From Thermoanaerobacterium sp. PSU-2 (GTDB lineage: Bacteria > Bacillota > Thermoanaerobacteria > Thermoanaerobacterales > Thermoanaerobacteraceae): DNA of 64,000 nt. Under the pieces are notes generated by a model. It worked only from the letters and a program-made list of their open reading frames with translations, ran no database searches and had not been told where the DNA came from. Within the stretch, counting starts at the first letter, position 1, and each line of letters opens with the position of its first letter. Below, piece by piece: positions 24,912-33,286 of this stretch. The translations under genes were made by a program, and so were the position numbers. The stretch lies in the NCBI RefSeq assembly GCF_002102475.1, contig NZ_MSQD01000001.1, positions 186,001-250,000 of the forward strand. The letters are read 5' to 3'.

Positions 24912-25622
24912 CTATTTTTGTATATGAAAATTATTCATCAAAAATTCAGCAAATTTTAAATCCAGTTCTGTATCAATATCTATAGATCTTTCATTAGGCA
25001 TAATATACGCATATGTTTTTTCACCAAAGAAGCCTTTATTTTGTATTAAATAATTCCAATCCGATACATATATTGCTCCATTTATTCTATAATATTTACT
25101 TATTTCTTGCCTATTTTTATTTAAAACATCTTTTCTTAGAAAATCTTTCATACACAAATCCTCGTTTAAGACGTTCATCCATAAAGGAGAATGCTCAGCC
25201 TCACAAACCGAAACCACCGCCCTTGCTTTTTTTTCATACAAAATGTCAATCGCATTTTTTATGTCATACGCTTTTCTTAACGGTGATGTTGGTTGTAAAA
25301 GCATAACTAAATCATATACAGCATGATTTTTTTCCAGCCAATTCATCGCATGAAAAATAACATCTATCGCTTTTGCATCGTCAGAAGCTAATTCAACGGG
25401 CCTCATAAAAGGAATTTCTGCTCCAAATTCCTTTGATATACTTGCTATTTCTGGATCTTCTGTCGAAACAATTATTTTATCTAAAAAATTCGCTTGCAAC
25501 GCAGCCTCAATAGTATATGCTATTAGAGGCCTGTTCAATAAAGGTCTCACATTTTTTCTTTTAACCCCTTTTGAACCGCCTCTTGCAGGTATTATCGCTA
25601 ATATTGATTTTCCTTTATACAT
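24912..25622 (-). CDS. CMP-nonulosonate synthetase (acylneuraminate cytidylyltransferase, LegF/NeuA type)
   Basis: A 236-residue cytidylyltransferase that activates a nonulosonic acid (here probably a legionaminic acid) to its CMP form for glycosyl transfer. It has the NeuA opening ILAIIPARGGSKGVKRKNVRPLLNRPLIAYTIEAA (about 6-40), STEDPEIASISKEFGAEIPFMRP, MLLQPTSPLR (about 102-111), and the late SIDIDTELDLKFAEFLM. ATG 25622 begins 1 nt after the stop of the upstream nucleotidyltransferase, with AAGGTGG about 12 nt upstream. It is the last gene of the sugar operon. Confidence 0.92.
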   Translation of the reverse strand: MYKGKSILAIIPARGGSKGVKRKNVRPLLNRPLIAYTIEAALQANFLDKIIVSTEDPEIASISKEFGAEIPFMRPVELASDDAKAIDVIFHAMNWLEKNHAVYDLVMLLQPTSPLRKAYDIKNAIDILYEKKARAVVSVCEAEHSPLWMNVLNEDLCMKDFLRKDVLNKNRQEISKYYRINGAIYVSDWNYLIQNKGFFGEKTYAYIMPNERSIDIDTELDLKFAEFLMNNFHIQK

Positions 25623-25623
25623 C

Positions 25624-26685
25624 TTATACACTATCCACCTTTTTGAAATATTCCAATGTACTACGATATTCTTCCCATTGTCCAACATCAAACCACTTCG
25701 AGCTTACAGGATATACACCAACTTTATATCCATAATCTTTTGACTTTAATAACAAATCCGGCATATTAAAAGATTGTCCATCTGGAATCAACCTGATCAA
25801 TTCGGGTTCTAAAACATATACACCTGAATTTATTACAAAATTATACTCTGGTTTTTCTATCATATTTATTAATTCACCATTGTTAACATCCATAACGCCA
25901 TATGGAATCTGCATATTTTTAACTACACCTACTATTGTAGCATCATTGCCACTTTTCTCATGGTATTTTAAAAGTTCATCGAAATCAATATCTATGATTA
26001 CGTCACAGTTCGATACTATAAATGTATTATTTAACTTATCAATTGCAAGCCTTAATGAGCCTGCTGTTCCGAGAAATTCTTTTTCATGAACAAAATCTAT
26101 ATTATATCCGTCTGGATTTTCTGCAAAATATAATTTTATAATTTCGGCTTTATAATTAAGTGAAATTATGAAATCATTAAAACCGTAATTTTTAAAATTT
26201 TTCATTATAATCTCTATTATAGGCTTATCACCTATAGGTATCAATGGTTTCGGAAGTATTTTTGTAAACGGATCTAACCTTGTACCCTTACCGCCAGCCA
26301 TAATAAAAACACTGTTATTCTTCTTTGAATATTCACATTTTACTCCAATAAATTCTTCCATCAGTATTAAATCGATAACTCTTTTTTCATTATCTATTAC
26401 AGGAATAGTTTTTATTTTATACTTTATCATCAACTCTTTAGCAACTTCTTCTTGTCCTCTATAAACATATTTTGGTTTCTTATTCATAATGGTAGAAACA
26501 GGCTGTTCCAATGATACATTATCCAATATCGCCCTTCTTATATCTCCATCTGTAACAGTTCCAACAAACCTATCATCATCATCAACAACTAAAAGAATTT
26601 GTAATCTATTTTCATTTAACTGCTTTATAGCATTTTTAATAATACATTTATCGCTAATAACAACGGATTTAACCTTATTCTCCAT
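25624..26685 (-). CDS. CBS-domain sugar nucleotidyltransferase (PtmE-type)
   Basis: 353 residues. Two CBS domains (about 8-65 and 66-120, e.g. RFVGTVTDGDIRRAILDN) precede a nucleotidyltransferase with FIMAGGKGTRLDPFTKILPKPLIPIGDKPIIE (about 126-157) and SNCDVIIDIDFDELLKYH. This is the layout of Campylobacter PtmE, a glucosamine-1-phosphate guanylyltransferase that starts CMP-legionaminic acid synthesis with GDP-activated sugars. It implies the GDP route here (family inference). The CBS pair may sense a nucleotide. The start overlaps the upstream acetyltransferase stop by one base (TAATG). Confidence 0.88.
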   Translation of the reverse strand: MENKVKSVVISDKCIIKNAIKQLNENRLQILLVVDDDDRFVGTVTDGDIRRAILDNVSLEQPVSTIMNKKPKYVYRGQEEVAKELMIKYKIKTIPVIDNEKRVIDLILMEEFIGVKCEYSKKNNSVFIMAGGKGTRLDPFTKILPKPLIPIGDKPIIEIIMKNFKNYGFNDFIISLNYKAEIIKLYFAENPDGYNIDFVHEKEFLGTAGSLRLAIDKLNNTFIVSNCDVIIDIDFDELLKYHEKSGNDATIVGVVKNMQIPYGVMDVNNGELINMIEKPEYNFVINSGVYVLEPELIRLIPDGQSFNMPDLLLKSKDYGYKVGVYPVSSKWFDVGQWEEYRSTLEYFKKVDSV

Positions 26686-27347
26686 TATTGATTTCTCCCC
26701 ATATCATACCTATATTTTTTTATTGTCCCTGGAATACCTACAACAACAGCATTATCAGGTACATCATCTAAGACAACAGTACCAGCTCCAACTAAAGAAT
26801 TTTTACCTATCTTTATTCCCTCAATAATAACAGACCCAATTCCAATATGACTTGCTTCACCTATTTTAACTCCTCCTGCAATTTTAACGCCTGGAGCAAT
26901 ATGAACATGATCGCTTATTATGCAATCATGTTCAATAATAGATCCTGTATTTACTATCACGTTATTTCCAACTCGGGTATCAGGACCTATAAAAGTACCA
27001 GCCATTACAACATTTCCTCGCCCGAATTTTACATGCTCTGAAATAATAGCTGATGGGTGAAATGCATTAATAAAGGTAAAGCCGATCTCCTTTACTTTTT
27101 CATACAAATTTTTTCGCAAATAATTATCTCCAACACTTCCAACAACTATTAGTGCATAATTTATCTCACGTTTTAATAAATCATTTAATTGCTCATCAGT
27201 TGCAATAACCGGTACGCCTAAAACTTTTTTGCCAATCTCATCAGATTTGCCTATTAGTCCTTCAATATGTATTTTATTATTTTTTTTCAGTATATCTATC
27301 ACCGCTTTTGCATGACCACCTGCACCAATTAAAATTAATTTATCCAA
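26685..27347 (-). CDS. Left-handed beta-helix sugar N-acetyltransferase (NeuD/PglD/LegH type)
   Basis: 220 residues. A Rossmann-like N-terminus (LILIGAGGHAKAVIDILKKN) is followed by hexapeptide repeats (about 95-205: FGRGNVVMAGTFIGPDTRVGNNVIVNTGSIIEHDCIISDHVHIAPGVKIAGGVKIGEASHIGIGSVIIEGIKIG). The catalytic-type histidine is in EHDC. This is the NeuD/PglD family. In this operon the missing step is N-acetylation of a 4-amino-sugar nucleotide (LegH), so that role is preferred; O-acetylation of the finished acid is the alternative. It lies 32 nt after the synthase gene. Confidence 0.88.
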   Translation of the reverse strand: MDKLILIGAGGHAKAVIDILKKNNKIHIEGLIGKSDEIGKKVLGVPVIATDEQLNDLLKREINYALIVVGSVGDNYLRKNLYEKVKEIGFTFINAFHPSAIISEHVKFGRGNVVMAGTFIGPDTRVGNNVIVNTGSIIEHDCIISDHVHIAPGVKIAGGVKIGEASHIGIGSVIIEGIKIGKNSLVGAGTVVLDDVPDNAVVVGIPGTIKKYRYDMGRNQ

Positions 27348-27379
27348 AAGAATTCCTCCTTGGAAAAAGCATATAATTA

Positions 27380-28444
27380 TTATTCAAGCATAGAAAAGTC
27401 AATAATTGTATCCTTTAAAATATGAATTCTGGCTTTTTTACCAATTAAATAATCAAAAAACTTAGGAGGCAAACCAGTTCCTGGCCTTTTTGTAATTAGC
27501 ATCTCTTCCGTTATGACACTGCCACTGGGTATATCTTTAGCTGCAATAATTGACTTCCTTGCTACATCTCTAACATTTTTTTCATTCTCTCTACATCTTT
27601 TTATCCCATTTCCTAATGCCGCCTCTATGTTTCTAATGCTTTTAATCATAAGCTTAAGTTCGCTTGGCTCAAGTGAAGCCTTGTGATCAGGGCCTATCAT
27701 TCTTTTATCAAGAGTAAAATGTTTTTCAATAATCAATGCTCCCATCGAAACTGCTGCTATTGCAACTTCAATGCCAAGAGTATGATCTGAATAACCAACA
27801 GGTAGCTTAAAAGCATTTTTCATAGTGATCATTGCATTTAAATTAACATCTTTGTATTCAGTTGGATAATTTGATGTACAATGCAATAAGATTATACTCT
27901 TATTACCAGTATTTTTAATCACTTCTATCGCTTCTTCGATTTCACCTAAATTAGACATTCCCGTGGAAAGTATTATTGGTTTCTTTTTTTTTGCAATGTA
28001 TTTTAAGAAGGGAATATTTGTAATATCACCAGAACCAATTTTAAATGCAGGTACGTCAGCTTGTTCCAACATATCGGCACTTTCATAATCAAAAGGAGTT
28101 GCTAAATAGATTAAATTTCGCCTTTTGCAATATTCCATTATTTTGATATGATCATCATAAGACAATTCTAACTTTTTTAACATATCATACTGTGTTTCAT
28201 CTGGAGATGTAGTCAATTTCTGGTATTCAGCTTTCTCTGCATCTTTATTTACTAAATTTTCCGTTTGAAATATTTGGAATTTTATTGCATCTGCACCTGC
28301 TTTAGACGCCGCATCAACTAATTTCATAGCTGTTTCTAAATCACCATTATGATTCACTCCTGCTTCAGCTATAACAAATACAGAAGAATTTTCTGATATT
28401 GTTCTATTTGCTATTTTAAGCATTATATCATCACGCTCCAACAT
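27380..28444 (-). CDS. Nonulosonate synthase (LegI/NeuB type)
   Basis: A 354-residue enzyme condensing a hexosamine with phosphoenolpyruvate to make the nine-carbon acid. NeuB barrel: SVFVIAEAGVNHNGDLETAMKLVDAASKAGADAIKFQIFQ (about 21-60), PAFKIGSGDITNIPFLKYIAKKKKPIILSTGMSN, LLHCTSNYPTEYKDVNL, PVGYSDHTLGIEVAIAAV and IIEKHFTLDKRMIGPDHKASLEP. A C-terminal SAF/antifreeze-like domain (KRPGTGLPPKFFDYLIGKKARIHI) follows. GPDHKASL is typical of the Leg/Neu5Ac branch. Two starts are possible: ATG 28444, abutting the upstream stop with weak RBS, or ATG 28423 (MLKIAN), with GGAG 12 nt upstream. Confidence 0.93.
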   Translation of the reverse strand: MLERDDIMLKIANRTISENSSVFVIAEAGVNHNGDLETAMKLVDAASKAGADAIKFQIFQTENLVNKDAEKAEYQKLTTSPDETQYDMLKKLELSYDDHIKIMEYCKRRNLIYLATPFDYESADMLEQADVPAFKIGSGDITNIPFLKYIAKKKKPIILSTGMSNLGEIEEAIEVIKNTGNKSIILLHCTSNYPTEYKDVNLNAMITMKNAFKLPVGYSDHTLGIEVAIAAVSMGALIIEKHFTLDKRMIGPDHKASLEPSELKLMIKSIRNIEAALGNGIKRCRENEKNVRDVARKSIIAAKDIPSGSVITEEMLITKRPGTGLPPKFFDYLIGKKARIHILKDTIIDFSMLE

Positions 28445-29107
28445 CTAATCTTCTATAAATTTTAAAATTCTAAAACCTTCAGCATATCTACAACCTGAAG
28501 CACAACCTCTAATTAGAGCTAAAGACTTTACACTATCTTCGCTTCTTGGAAAAGGGTGCTCTTTAATCTCATCATCATAAATATTTAATATTTTAATCTT
28601 TTTCTCAATAAAATCACTAATATCTATAAAGTAATTTGGAACAAAACCATTATCAGAATTTGCATAATCAGATTCAGATGGAATTTCCATCATTAAAATA
28701 CATTTAATAAAAGGAAATCTAAAAACTTTCGTACACGAATTTAAAACATCAAAAACGACTTTATGATCTGAATGAATATCGTATCTATACGGTAAAATTA
28801 TTCTATTAGGCTCAATTTGTCTTATTATATTTGATACCTCCTCTATTAAATCTTTTTTATGATACTTATCTAAACCGGATGGTTGCAATTTTAAATTGTA
28901 AAAGTAATCAAAATCATACGATTTAATCACATTATTAATTTGACTAGTTCTCTTATCTACTTCAGTTATAGAATATCCATATTCCTCCTTCTTATCAGTA
29001 AAATTTAACCAAGCAATTTTATATCCATTCTTCTTATATCTAAGTATTGTGCCTCCGGCTCCAAGTGTTTCATCATCTGGATGTGGAGAAACTACCATTA
29101 AAATCAT
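28445..29107 (-). CDS. PIG-L family deacetylase
   Basis: A 220-residue zinc-dependent N-deacetylase of the LmbE/PIG-L family: VVSPHPDDETLGAGGTILRYKKNG (about 5-28, PHPDDE metal motif) and PYRYDIHSDHKVVFDVL (about 106-122, HxDH motif). Family members remove acetyl from GlcNAc-type sugars. It lies between the formyltransferase (4-nt overlap) and the synthase, so it most likely strips an N-acetyl group from a pathway intermediate, possibly to make room for a formyl group (inference). It is not part of the canonical legionaminic pathway. Confidence 0.88.
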   Translation of the reverse strand: MILMVVSPHPDDETLGAGGTILRYKKNGYKIAWLNFTDKKEEYGYSITEVDKRTSQINNVIKSYDFDYFYNLKLQPSGLDKYHKKDLIEEVSNIIRQIEPNRIILPYRYDIHSDHKVVFDVLNSCTKVFRFPFIKCILMMEIPSESDYANSDNGFVPNYFIDISDFIEKKIKILNIYDDEIKEHPFPRSEDSVKSLALIRGCASGCRYAEGFRILKFIED

Positions 29108-29988
29108 AAATATTCACCTTCCATAATTATTTCTCCTAAATCACAATCCGTAATCTCAATGCAATTATCTCCTGCTTTTATTAATAATACACCATTGTTA
29201 TTTTTAATAACTTTGCCAGGTTCTAAATTGTCATATCTATTAGTTCTTACCTCATTTACTTTCCAAACCCTAACTTTTTTATTCTTATAAAAAAAATATG
29301 CACCAGGATAAGGCCTAGTTAAAGCCCTGACTAAATTATAAATTGTATATGATGACATTCTCCAGTCTATCTCTCCGTCTTTTTCGCTTCGCTTTCTCCA
29401 ATAATTGGATATAACATTATCTTGTTTAATTGTTTTATAAGTTCCATTTTCCAATAAAGGAATAAAATTTTCAATTTGTTTAAGTGCAATGGATGTAATC
29501 TTTTCATATAAACTTTTGGCATCATCTGAATAATTTATTTCAATTTTCTCCTGTGATAAGATATCACCACTATCTGCATCCTCATTCATAAAGAAGAATG
29601 TAGATCCTGTCTCCTTTAAGCCTAGCGCCAATGCCCATATTATCGGATGTCTACCTCTATTTTGCGGCAACAAAGCTGGATGATAGCCTAAAACTCCCAT
29701 TGGAGGTATATTCAATAGTTCCTTTCCTATTAGCTGTGATAAGCCAAAACAAAATATAATATCTGGTTCTTTACTCTTTATATACTTTATAGTTTCAAAT
29801 TCGTTAATATTATTAAAATATTTATATTCCAAATTATTGTGAATACATAATTCAGATAAATTTACAAAATCAGAATTATACTTAGATTTTTCTTTTGTTA
29901 ATACAGACACAATATTACAGTTTAATTCTATTAATTTTTCTAATATCCTCTTTGAAAATTCAACAGTTCCAATAAATAATATCCTCAC
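29104..29988 (-). CDS. Sugar formyltransferase-like protein (methionyl-tRNA formyltransferase fold)
   Basis: 294 residues with the formyl-THF-dependent transferase fold: FIGTVEFSKRILEKLIE (start), PDIIFCFGLSQLIGKELL, then GYHPALLPQNRGRHPIIWALALGLKETGSTFFFMNEDADSGDILSQ (about 101-146), and a C-terminal FMT-type domain (RALTRPYPGAYFFYKNKKVRVWK). Catalytic His (H103) and Asp (D139) are present, but the usual Asn two residues before the His is Gly here. As it sits inside a nonulosonic acid operon beside a deacetylase, a sugar amine is the likely acceptor rather than initiator tRNA. It starts 2 nt after the epimerase stop. Confidence 0.82.
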   Translation of the reverse strand: MRILFIGTVEFSKRILEKLIELNCNIVSVLTKEKSKYNSDFVNLSELCIHNNLEYKYFNNINEFETIKYIKSKEPDIIFCFGLSQLIGKELLNIPPMGVLGYHPALLPQNRGRHPIIWALALGLKETGSTFFFMNEDADSGDILSQEKIEINYSDDAKSLYEKITSIALKQIENFIPLLENGTYKTIKQDNVISNYWRKRSEKDGEIDWRMSSYTIYNLVRALTRPYPGAYFFYKNKKVRVWKVNEVRTNRYDNLEPGKVIKNNNGVLLIKAGDNCIEITDCDLGEIIMEGEYL

Positions 29989-29989
29989 T

Positions 29990-31153
29990 TTACATCACCA
30001 TATCATAAAAAGTCTTCTTAATTGATATATTTGTATCTAAAATCTTCTTAAGTATATTTATTATTCTTTCTGATGATTTGCCATCACCATATGGGTTATC
30101 AATAGTTTTACATAATTTTTTAAATTCTGTAGACAATGCTTTTTTTAGTGCCAATACTATCTTTTCAGAATTCGCTTCACAATCTATTACACTTTTCGCC
30201 TTTATTCTTCCCTTTTGTCTGTCTCCGATATTTACTGTTGGCTTTTTAAATGTTGGTGCCTCAATTATTCCACTTGATGAATTCCCTAATATAACATCAA
30301 CATTTTTCATCAAAGATAAATACTTTAAGCGTCCTAACGAAGTAAAACTTGCTGCCCTATCTGTATTAGTTTTTACATAGTTATCTATAAGCATAGATAT
30401 AATTCTACCATCTGTATCGGCATTAGGTTTTGTAAATATTATTTTTACATTTTTAAAACTATCCAAAGCCTTTAATAATTCAATAAATTGGGCCTGTGAA
30501 GTATTATTTTCAAGTGTAACAGGATGATATGTAACTAAAATATTTACTTCTCCTAACTTAAACGACAATTCTTCTTGTAAATCTTCCCTTGAAAGCAACT
30601 TAATATTTTCTATATTGTCAATTCCTAAAGCCCCCACATTAAAAACTCTTTCAGGATTCTCTCCAAGTTGAATAACTCTATTTTTATAAACCTCGGTAGA
30701 TGTAAAATGATATGTACTCATTTTTGTTATCGAATGTCTAATAGCATCATCAATTAGACCTTCAGTTAATTCTCCTCCATAAAGATGAGCTATTGGTATT
30801 TTAGCAACTAAACATGCTACAGCAGCAGCAAATGTTTCAAATCTATCACCCAATAAAATTACTATATCAGGCCTTAATCTATTCAATGCATCTGCAAAAC
30901 CAATTATTCCTAACCCTATTGATTTTGTAATGCCTATTTCTGAATCACTTGATAATAGCATTTCTATTTTTTCATTTATCTCAAATCCATCATCAATAAT
31001 TTCTTTAAAAGTTAATCCAAATTCAGGCGATAAATGCATTCCTGTAACTATTATTTGAAGATCAAATAAATTTGTTTCTTTAATTTTTTTTAATAGAGGA
31101 TAAAGTAAACCATACTCTGCTCTTGTACCTGTAACAACTGCAATCTTCTTCAT
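29990..31153 (-). CDS. Hydrolysing NDP-sugar 2-epimerase (LegG/NeuC type)
   Basis: A 387-residue GT-B-fold enzyme that removes the nucleotide and inverts C2, giving the mannose-type hexosamine used by the synthase. NeuC-type motifs: VVTGTRAEYGLLYPLLKKI (about 5-23), IVLLGDRFETFAAAVACLVAKIPIAHLYGGELTEGLIDDAIRHSITKMSTYHFTST (about 95-150), YHPVTLENN, and the late LGNSSSGIIEAPTFKKPTVNIGDRQKGR. It lies 4 nt after the aminotransferase gene. In a GDP-Leg route the substrate would be the GDP-2,4-diacetamido sugar. Confidence 0.93.
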   Translation of the reverse strand: MKKIAVVTGTRAEYGLLYPLLKKIKETNLFDLQIIVTGMHLSPEFGLTFKEIIDDGFEINEKIEMLLSSDSEIGITKSIGLGIIGFADALNRLRPDIVILLGDRFETFAAAVACLVAKIPIAHLYGGELTEGLIDDAIRHSITKMSTYHFTSTEVYKNRVIQLGENPERVFNVGALGIDNIENIKLLSREDLQEELSFKLGEVNILVTYHPVTLENNTSQAQFIELLKALDSFKNVKIIFTKPNADTDGRIISMLIDNYVKTNTDRAASFTSLGRLKYLSLMKNVDVILGNSSSGIIEAPTFKKPTVNIGDRQKGRIKAKSVIDCEANSEKIVLALKKALSTEFKKLCKTIDNPYGDGKSSERIINILKKILDTNISIKKTFYDMVM

Positions 31154-31157
31154 ATAC

Positions 31158-32276
31158 TCACCTCTTTTTTATACCTAAAATATCTAATAAAGTTTTTGCA
31201 ACATATTTTATATCTTCATAAGTATTTAATGTTGAACCAGGTAAATTTAAGCCGTTTTCATATATTTCATAAGAATTACTATAGCTTCCTTTCTTGTATT
31301 TTTTATAAGGAGGAAAATCTACTATAGGATTAAATATTCTTCTTGTTGGAATGCCCCTTCTTTTTAATTCATCTTGAATTTGAGGTATAGCCATACCTAC
31401 TTTTTTACAATCAATTTTTACTGAAGGTAACCAAGCAGAACTTTCTGCACTTTCATATTCTTTTTGCAAAGAAATTTCTTCAATCCCATCAAAAATTTCC
31501 TTGTAAATCTCAAAATACATCCGCTTTTTTTCTAAAAATCCTGCCAATCGGTCAAGTTGAGCAATTCCTAAAGATGCTTCTAAATTTGTCATTCTATAAT
31601 TAAAACCTATTTCTGTATGAAAATAGCCTTGAGTCATATCCCTCGCCTGATTTACCAAAAATCTTATATGTGAGGCCCATTTTTCATTATTCGAAGATAC
31701 CATACCCCCTCCTCCTGTAGTTATTACTTTATTACCATTAAAGCTAAAACATCCTACATGGCCTATTGTCCCTGTCATACTTCCTTTATATGAAGCTCCA
31801 AGACTTTCCGTTGCATCTTCTATAACATAAATATTGTTCTCCATTGCTATCTCCATTATTTTATCCATATCACATGGATTGCCATATAAATGTACAGGAA
31901 TAATTGCTTTTGTTTTAGGTGTAATCGCTTTTTCTATTTCTCTTGGATCTATGTTCCATGTGTCTTTATCAACATCAACAAATACAGGAGTTGCTCCGCA
32001 GTAAACTATCGGATTAACAGTCGCAACAAATGTAATAGAAGGAACTATAACCTCATCACCGTCTTTAATGCCTAATTCATAAAGTGCCATGTGCAGTGCT
32101 GCTGTTCCACTTTGAACCGAAACACAATGATTTACATTTAAAAATTCAGCAAATCTTCTTTCGAATTCAGGAACAAAAGGACCAGCAGTAGATACATAAC
32201 CACTTTCAATGCATTTCACTAAATAGTCCTTTTCTTTATCGCCTAAATTAGGCGAATCAAGTTGTATATTATACAT
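31158..32276 (-). CDS. PLP-dependent sugar aminotransferase (LegC type)
   Basis: A 372-residue DegT/DnrJ/EryC1-family aminotransferase that puts an amine on C4 of the 4-keto sugar made by LegB. Motifs: VSVQSGTAALHMALYELGI, DEVIVPSITFVATVNPIVYCGATPVFVDVD, the PLP site region VIEDATESLGASYKG, and CFSFNGNKVITTGGGGMV (about 179-196), with the Schiff-base lysine K187 or close by. The LegC group is indicated by the FNYRMTNLEASLGIAQLDRL stretch and operon partners. It overlaps the dehydratase gene by 8 nt, so coupling is strong. Confidence 0.92.
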   Translation of the reverse strand: MYNIQLDSPNLGDKEKDYLVKCIESGYVSTAGPFVPEFERRFAEFLNVNHCVSVQSGTAALHMALYELGIKDGDEVIVPSITFVATVNPIVYCGATPVFVDVDKDTWNIDPREIEKAITPKTKAIIPVHLYGNPCDMDKIMEIAMENNIYVIEDATESLGASYKGSMTGTIGHVGCFSFNGNKVITTGGGGMVSSNNEKWASHIRFLVNQARDMTQGYFHTEIGFNYRMTNLEASLGIAQLDRLAGFLEKKRMYFEIYKEIFDGIEEISLQKEYESAESSAWLPSVKIDCKKVGMAIPQIQDELKRRGIPTRRIFNPIVDFPPYKKYKKGSYSNSYEIYENGLNLPGSTLNTYEDIKYVAKTLLDILGIKKR

Positions 32277-33255
32277 TATATACCTCCGATTTATATAAGC
32301 TGATATTATCCTTAATCCATCTAATCGTTTCTTTTAGCCCATCTTCAAGTTGATATTCGGGTCTCCAATCAGTATATTTCTTTATTTTAGAGCTATCACA
32401 TACTAATCTTTCAACTTCACTTTTTTCTGGTCTAAATCTTTGTTCGTCTTGTACTATTTCGATATTAGCATCCATTAACTTTAAAATCATCTCTACTAAA
32501 GAACCTATCGAAATTTCATGTCCAGAACCAACATTTGTAATGTTCCCAACTAGTTCATCACATTCAGCAATTTTTATAAATCCATTAACTGTATCAAAAA
32601 CAAAATTCAAATCTCTTGTAGGTTTTAAATTGCCAATTTTTGTATATTTTTCTCCATTTAATATCTGAGTTATTATAGTAGGAATAACAGCTCTTGCTGA
32701 TTGGCGTGGCCCATACGTATTAAAAGGTCTCACAATTGTTACAGGTAAATCAAATGAATTATAAAAACTTAAAGCCAAATTATCAGCACTTATTTTAGTC
32801 GCTGAATATGGTGACTGCGGTTGCAGTGGATGTAATTCATCAATTGGTATGTATCTTGCCGTTCCATAAACTTCACTTGTTGAAGTATGTATAACTCTTT
32901 CTATATCAAGCTCTCTTGCAGATTGCAATACATTGTATGTTCCTTCTATATTAGTTTTTATATAGGCAAGAGGTGATACATAGGAATATGGAATTCCAAT
33001 TAGCGCTGCCAGATGAAATACAACATCCACTCCTTTCATAGCATCTCTAACACTATCATAATCTCTTATATCACCTCTATAAATTTCGATCTCATCTTTA
33101 TACTTAGACTTTTCTAACCAACCCCAATTATTATTAGAATTATACCTAACAAACGCTTTTACTTTTGCACCTATTTCCACTAATCTTTCTGCTAAATGGG
33201 AACCAATAAATCCTCCTGCCCCTGTAACTAAAACTTTTTTATTTTTTAAGTTCAT
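32269..33255 (-). CDS. NDP-GlcNAc 4,6-dehydratase (LegB type)
   Basis: A 328-residue extended SDR dehydratase that begins the legionaminic branch by making a 4-keto-6-deoxy sugar nucleotide. Rossmann motif VLVTGAGGFIGSHLAERL (about 8-25), VVFHLAALIGIPYSY, the active-site STSEVYG (about 124-130) and YSATKISADNLALSFYN (about 149-165; YxxxK), then VRPFNTYGPRQSARAVIPTIITQ. The GIPYSYVSP stretch and QSARA are usual in LegB-type enzymes. ATG 33255 is chosen with AGGAGG 7 nt upstream; the frame also has an immediately preceding GTG. Confidence 0.93.
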   Translation of the reverse strand: MNLKNKKVLVTGAGGFIGSHLAERLVEIGAKVKAFVRYNSNNNWGWLEKSKYKDEIEIYRGDIRDYDSVRDAMKGVDVVFHLAALIGIPYSYVSPLAYIKTNIEGTYNVLQSARELDIERVIHTSTSEVYGTARYIPIDELHPLQPQSPYSATKISADNLALSFYNSFDLPVTIVRPFNTYGPRQSARAVIPTIITQILNGEKYTKIGNLKPTRDLNFVFDTVNGFIKIAECDELVGNITNVGSGHEISIGSLVEMILKLMDANIEIVQDEQRFRPEKSEVERLVCDSSKIKKYTDWRPEYQLEDGLKETIRWIKDNISLYKSEVYNV

Positions 33256-33286
33256 CACATATCCTCCTAAAAAGTCTTCAACTTAA

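Noticed and set aside
29104-29988. Annotation as housekeeping methionyl-tRNA formyltransferase
   Set aside because: Its position between nonulosonic acid genes, the deacetylase overlap and the altered Asn site argue for a sugar enzyme.
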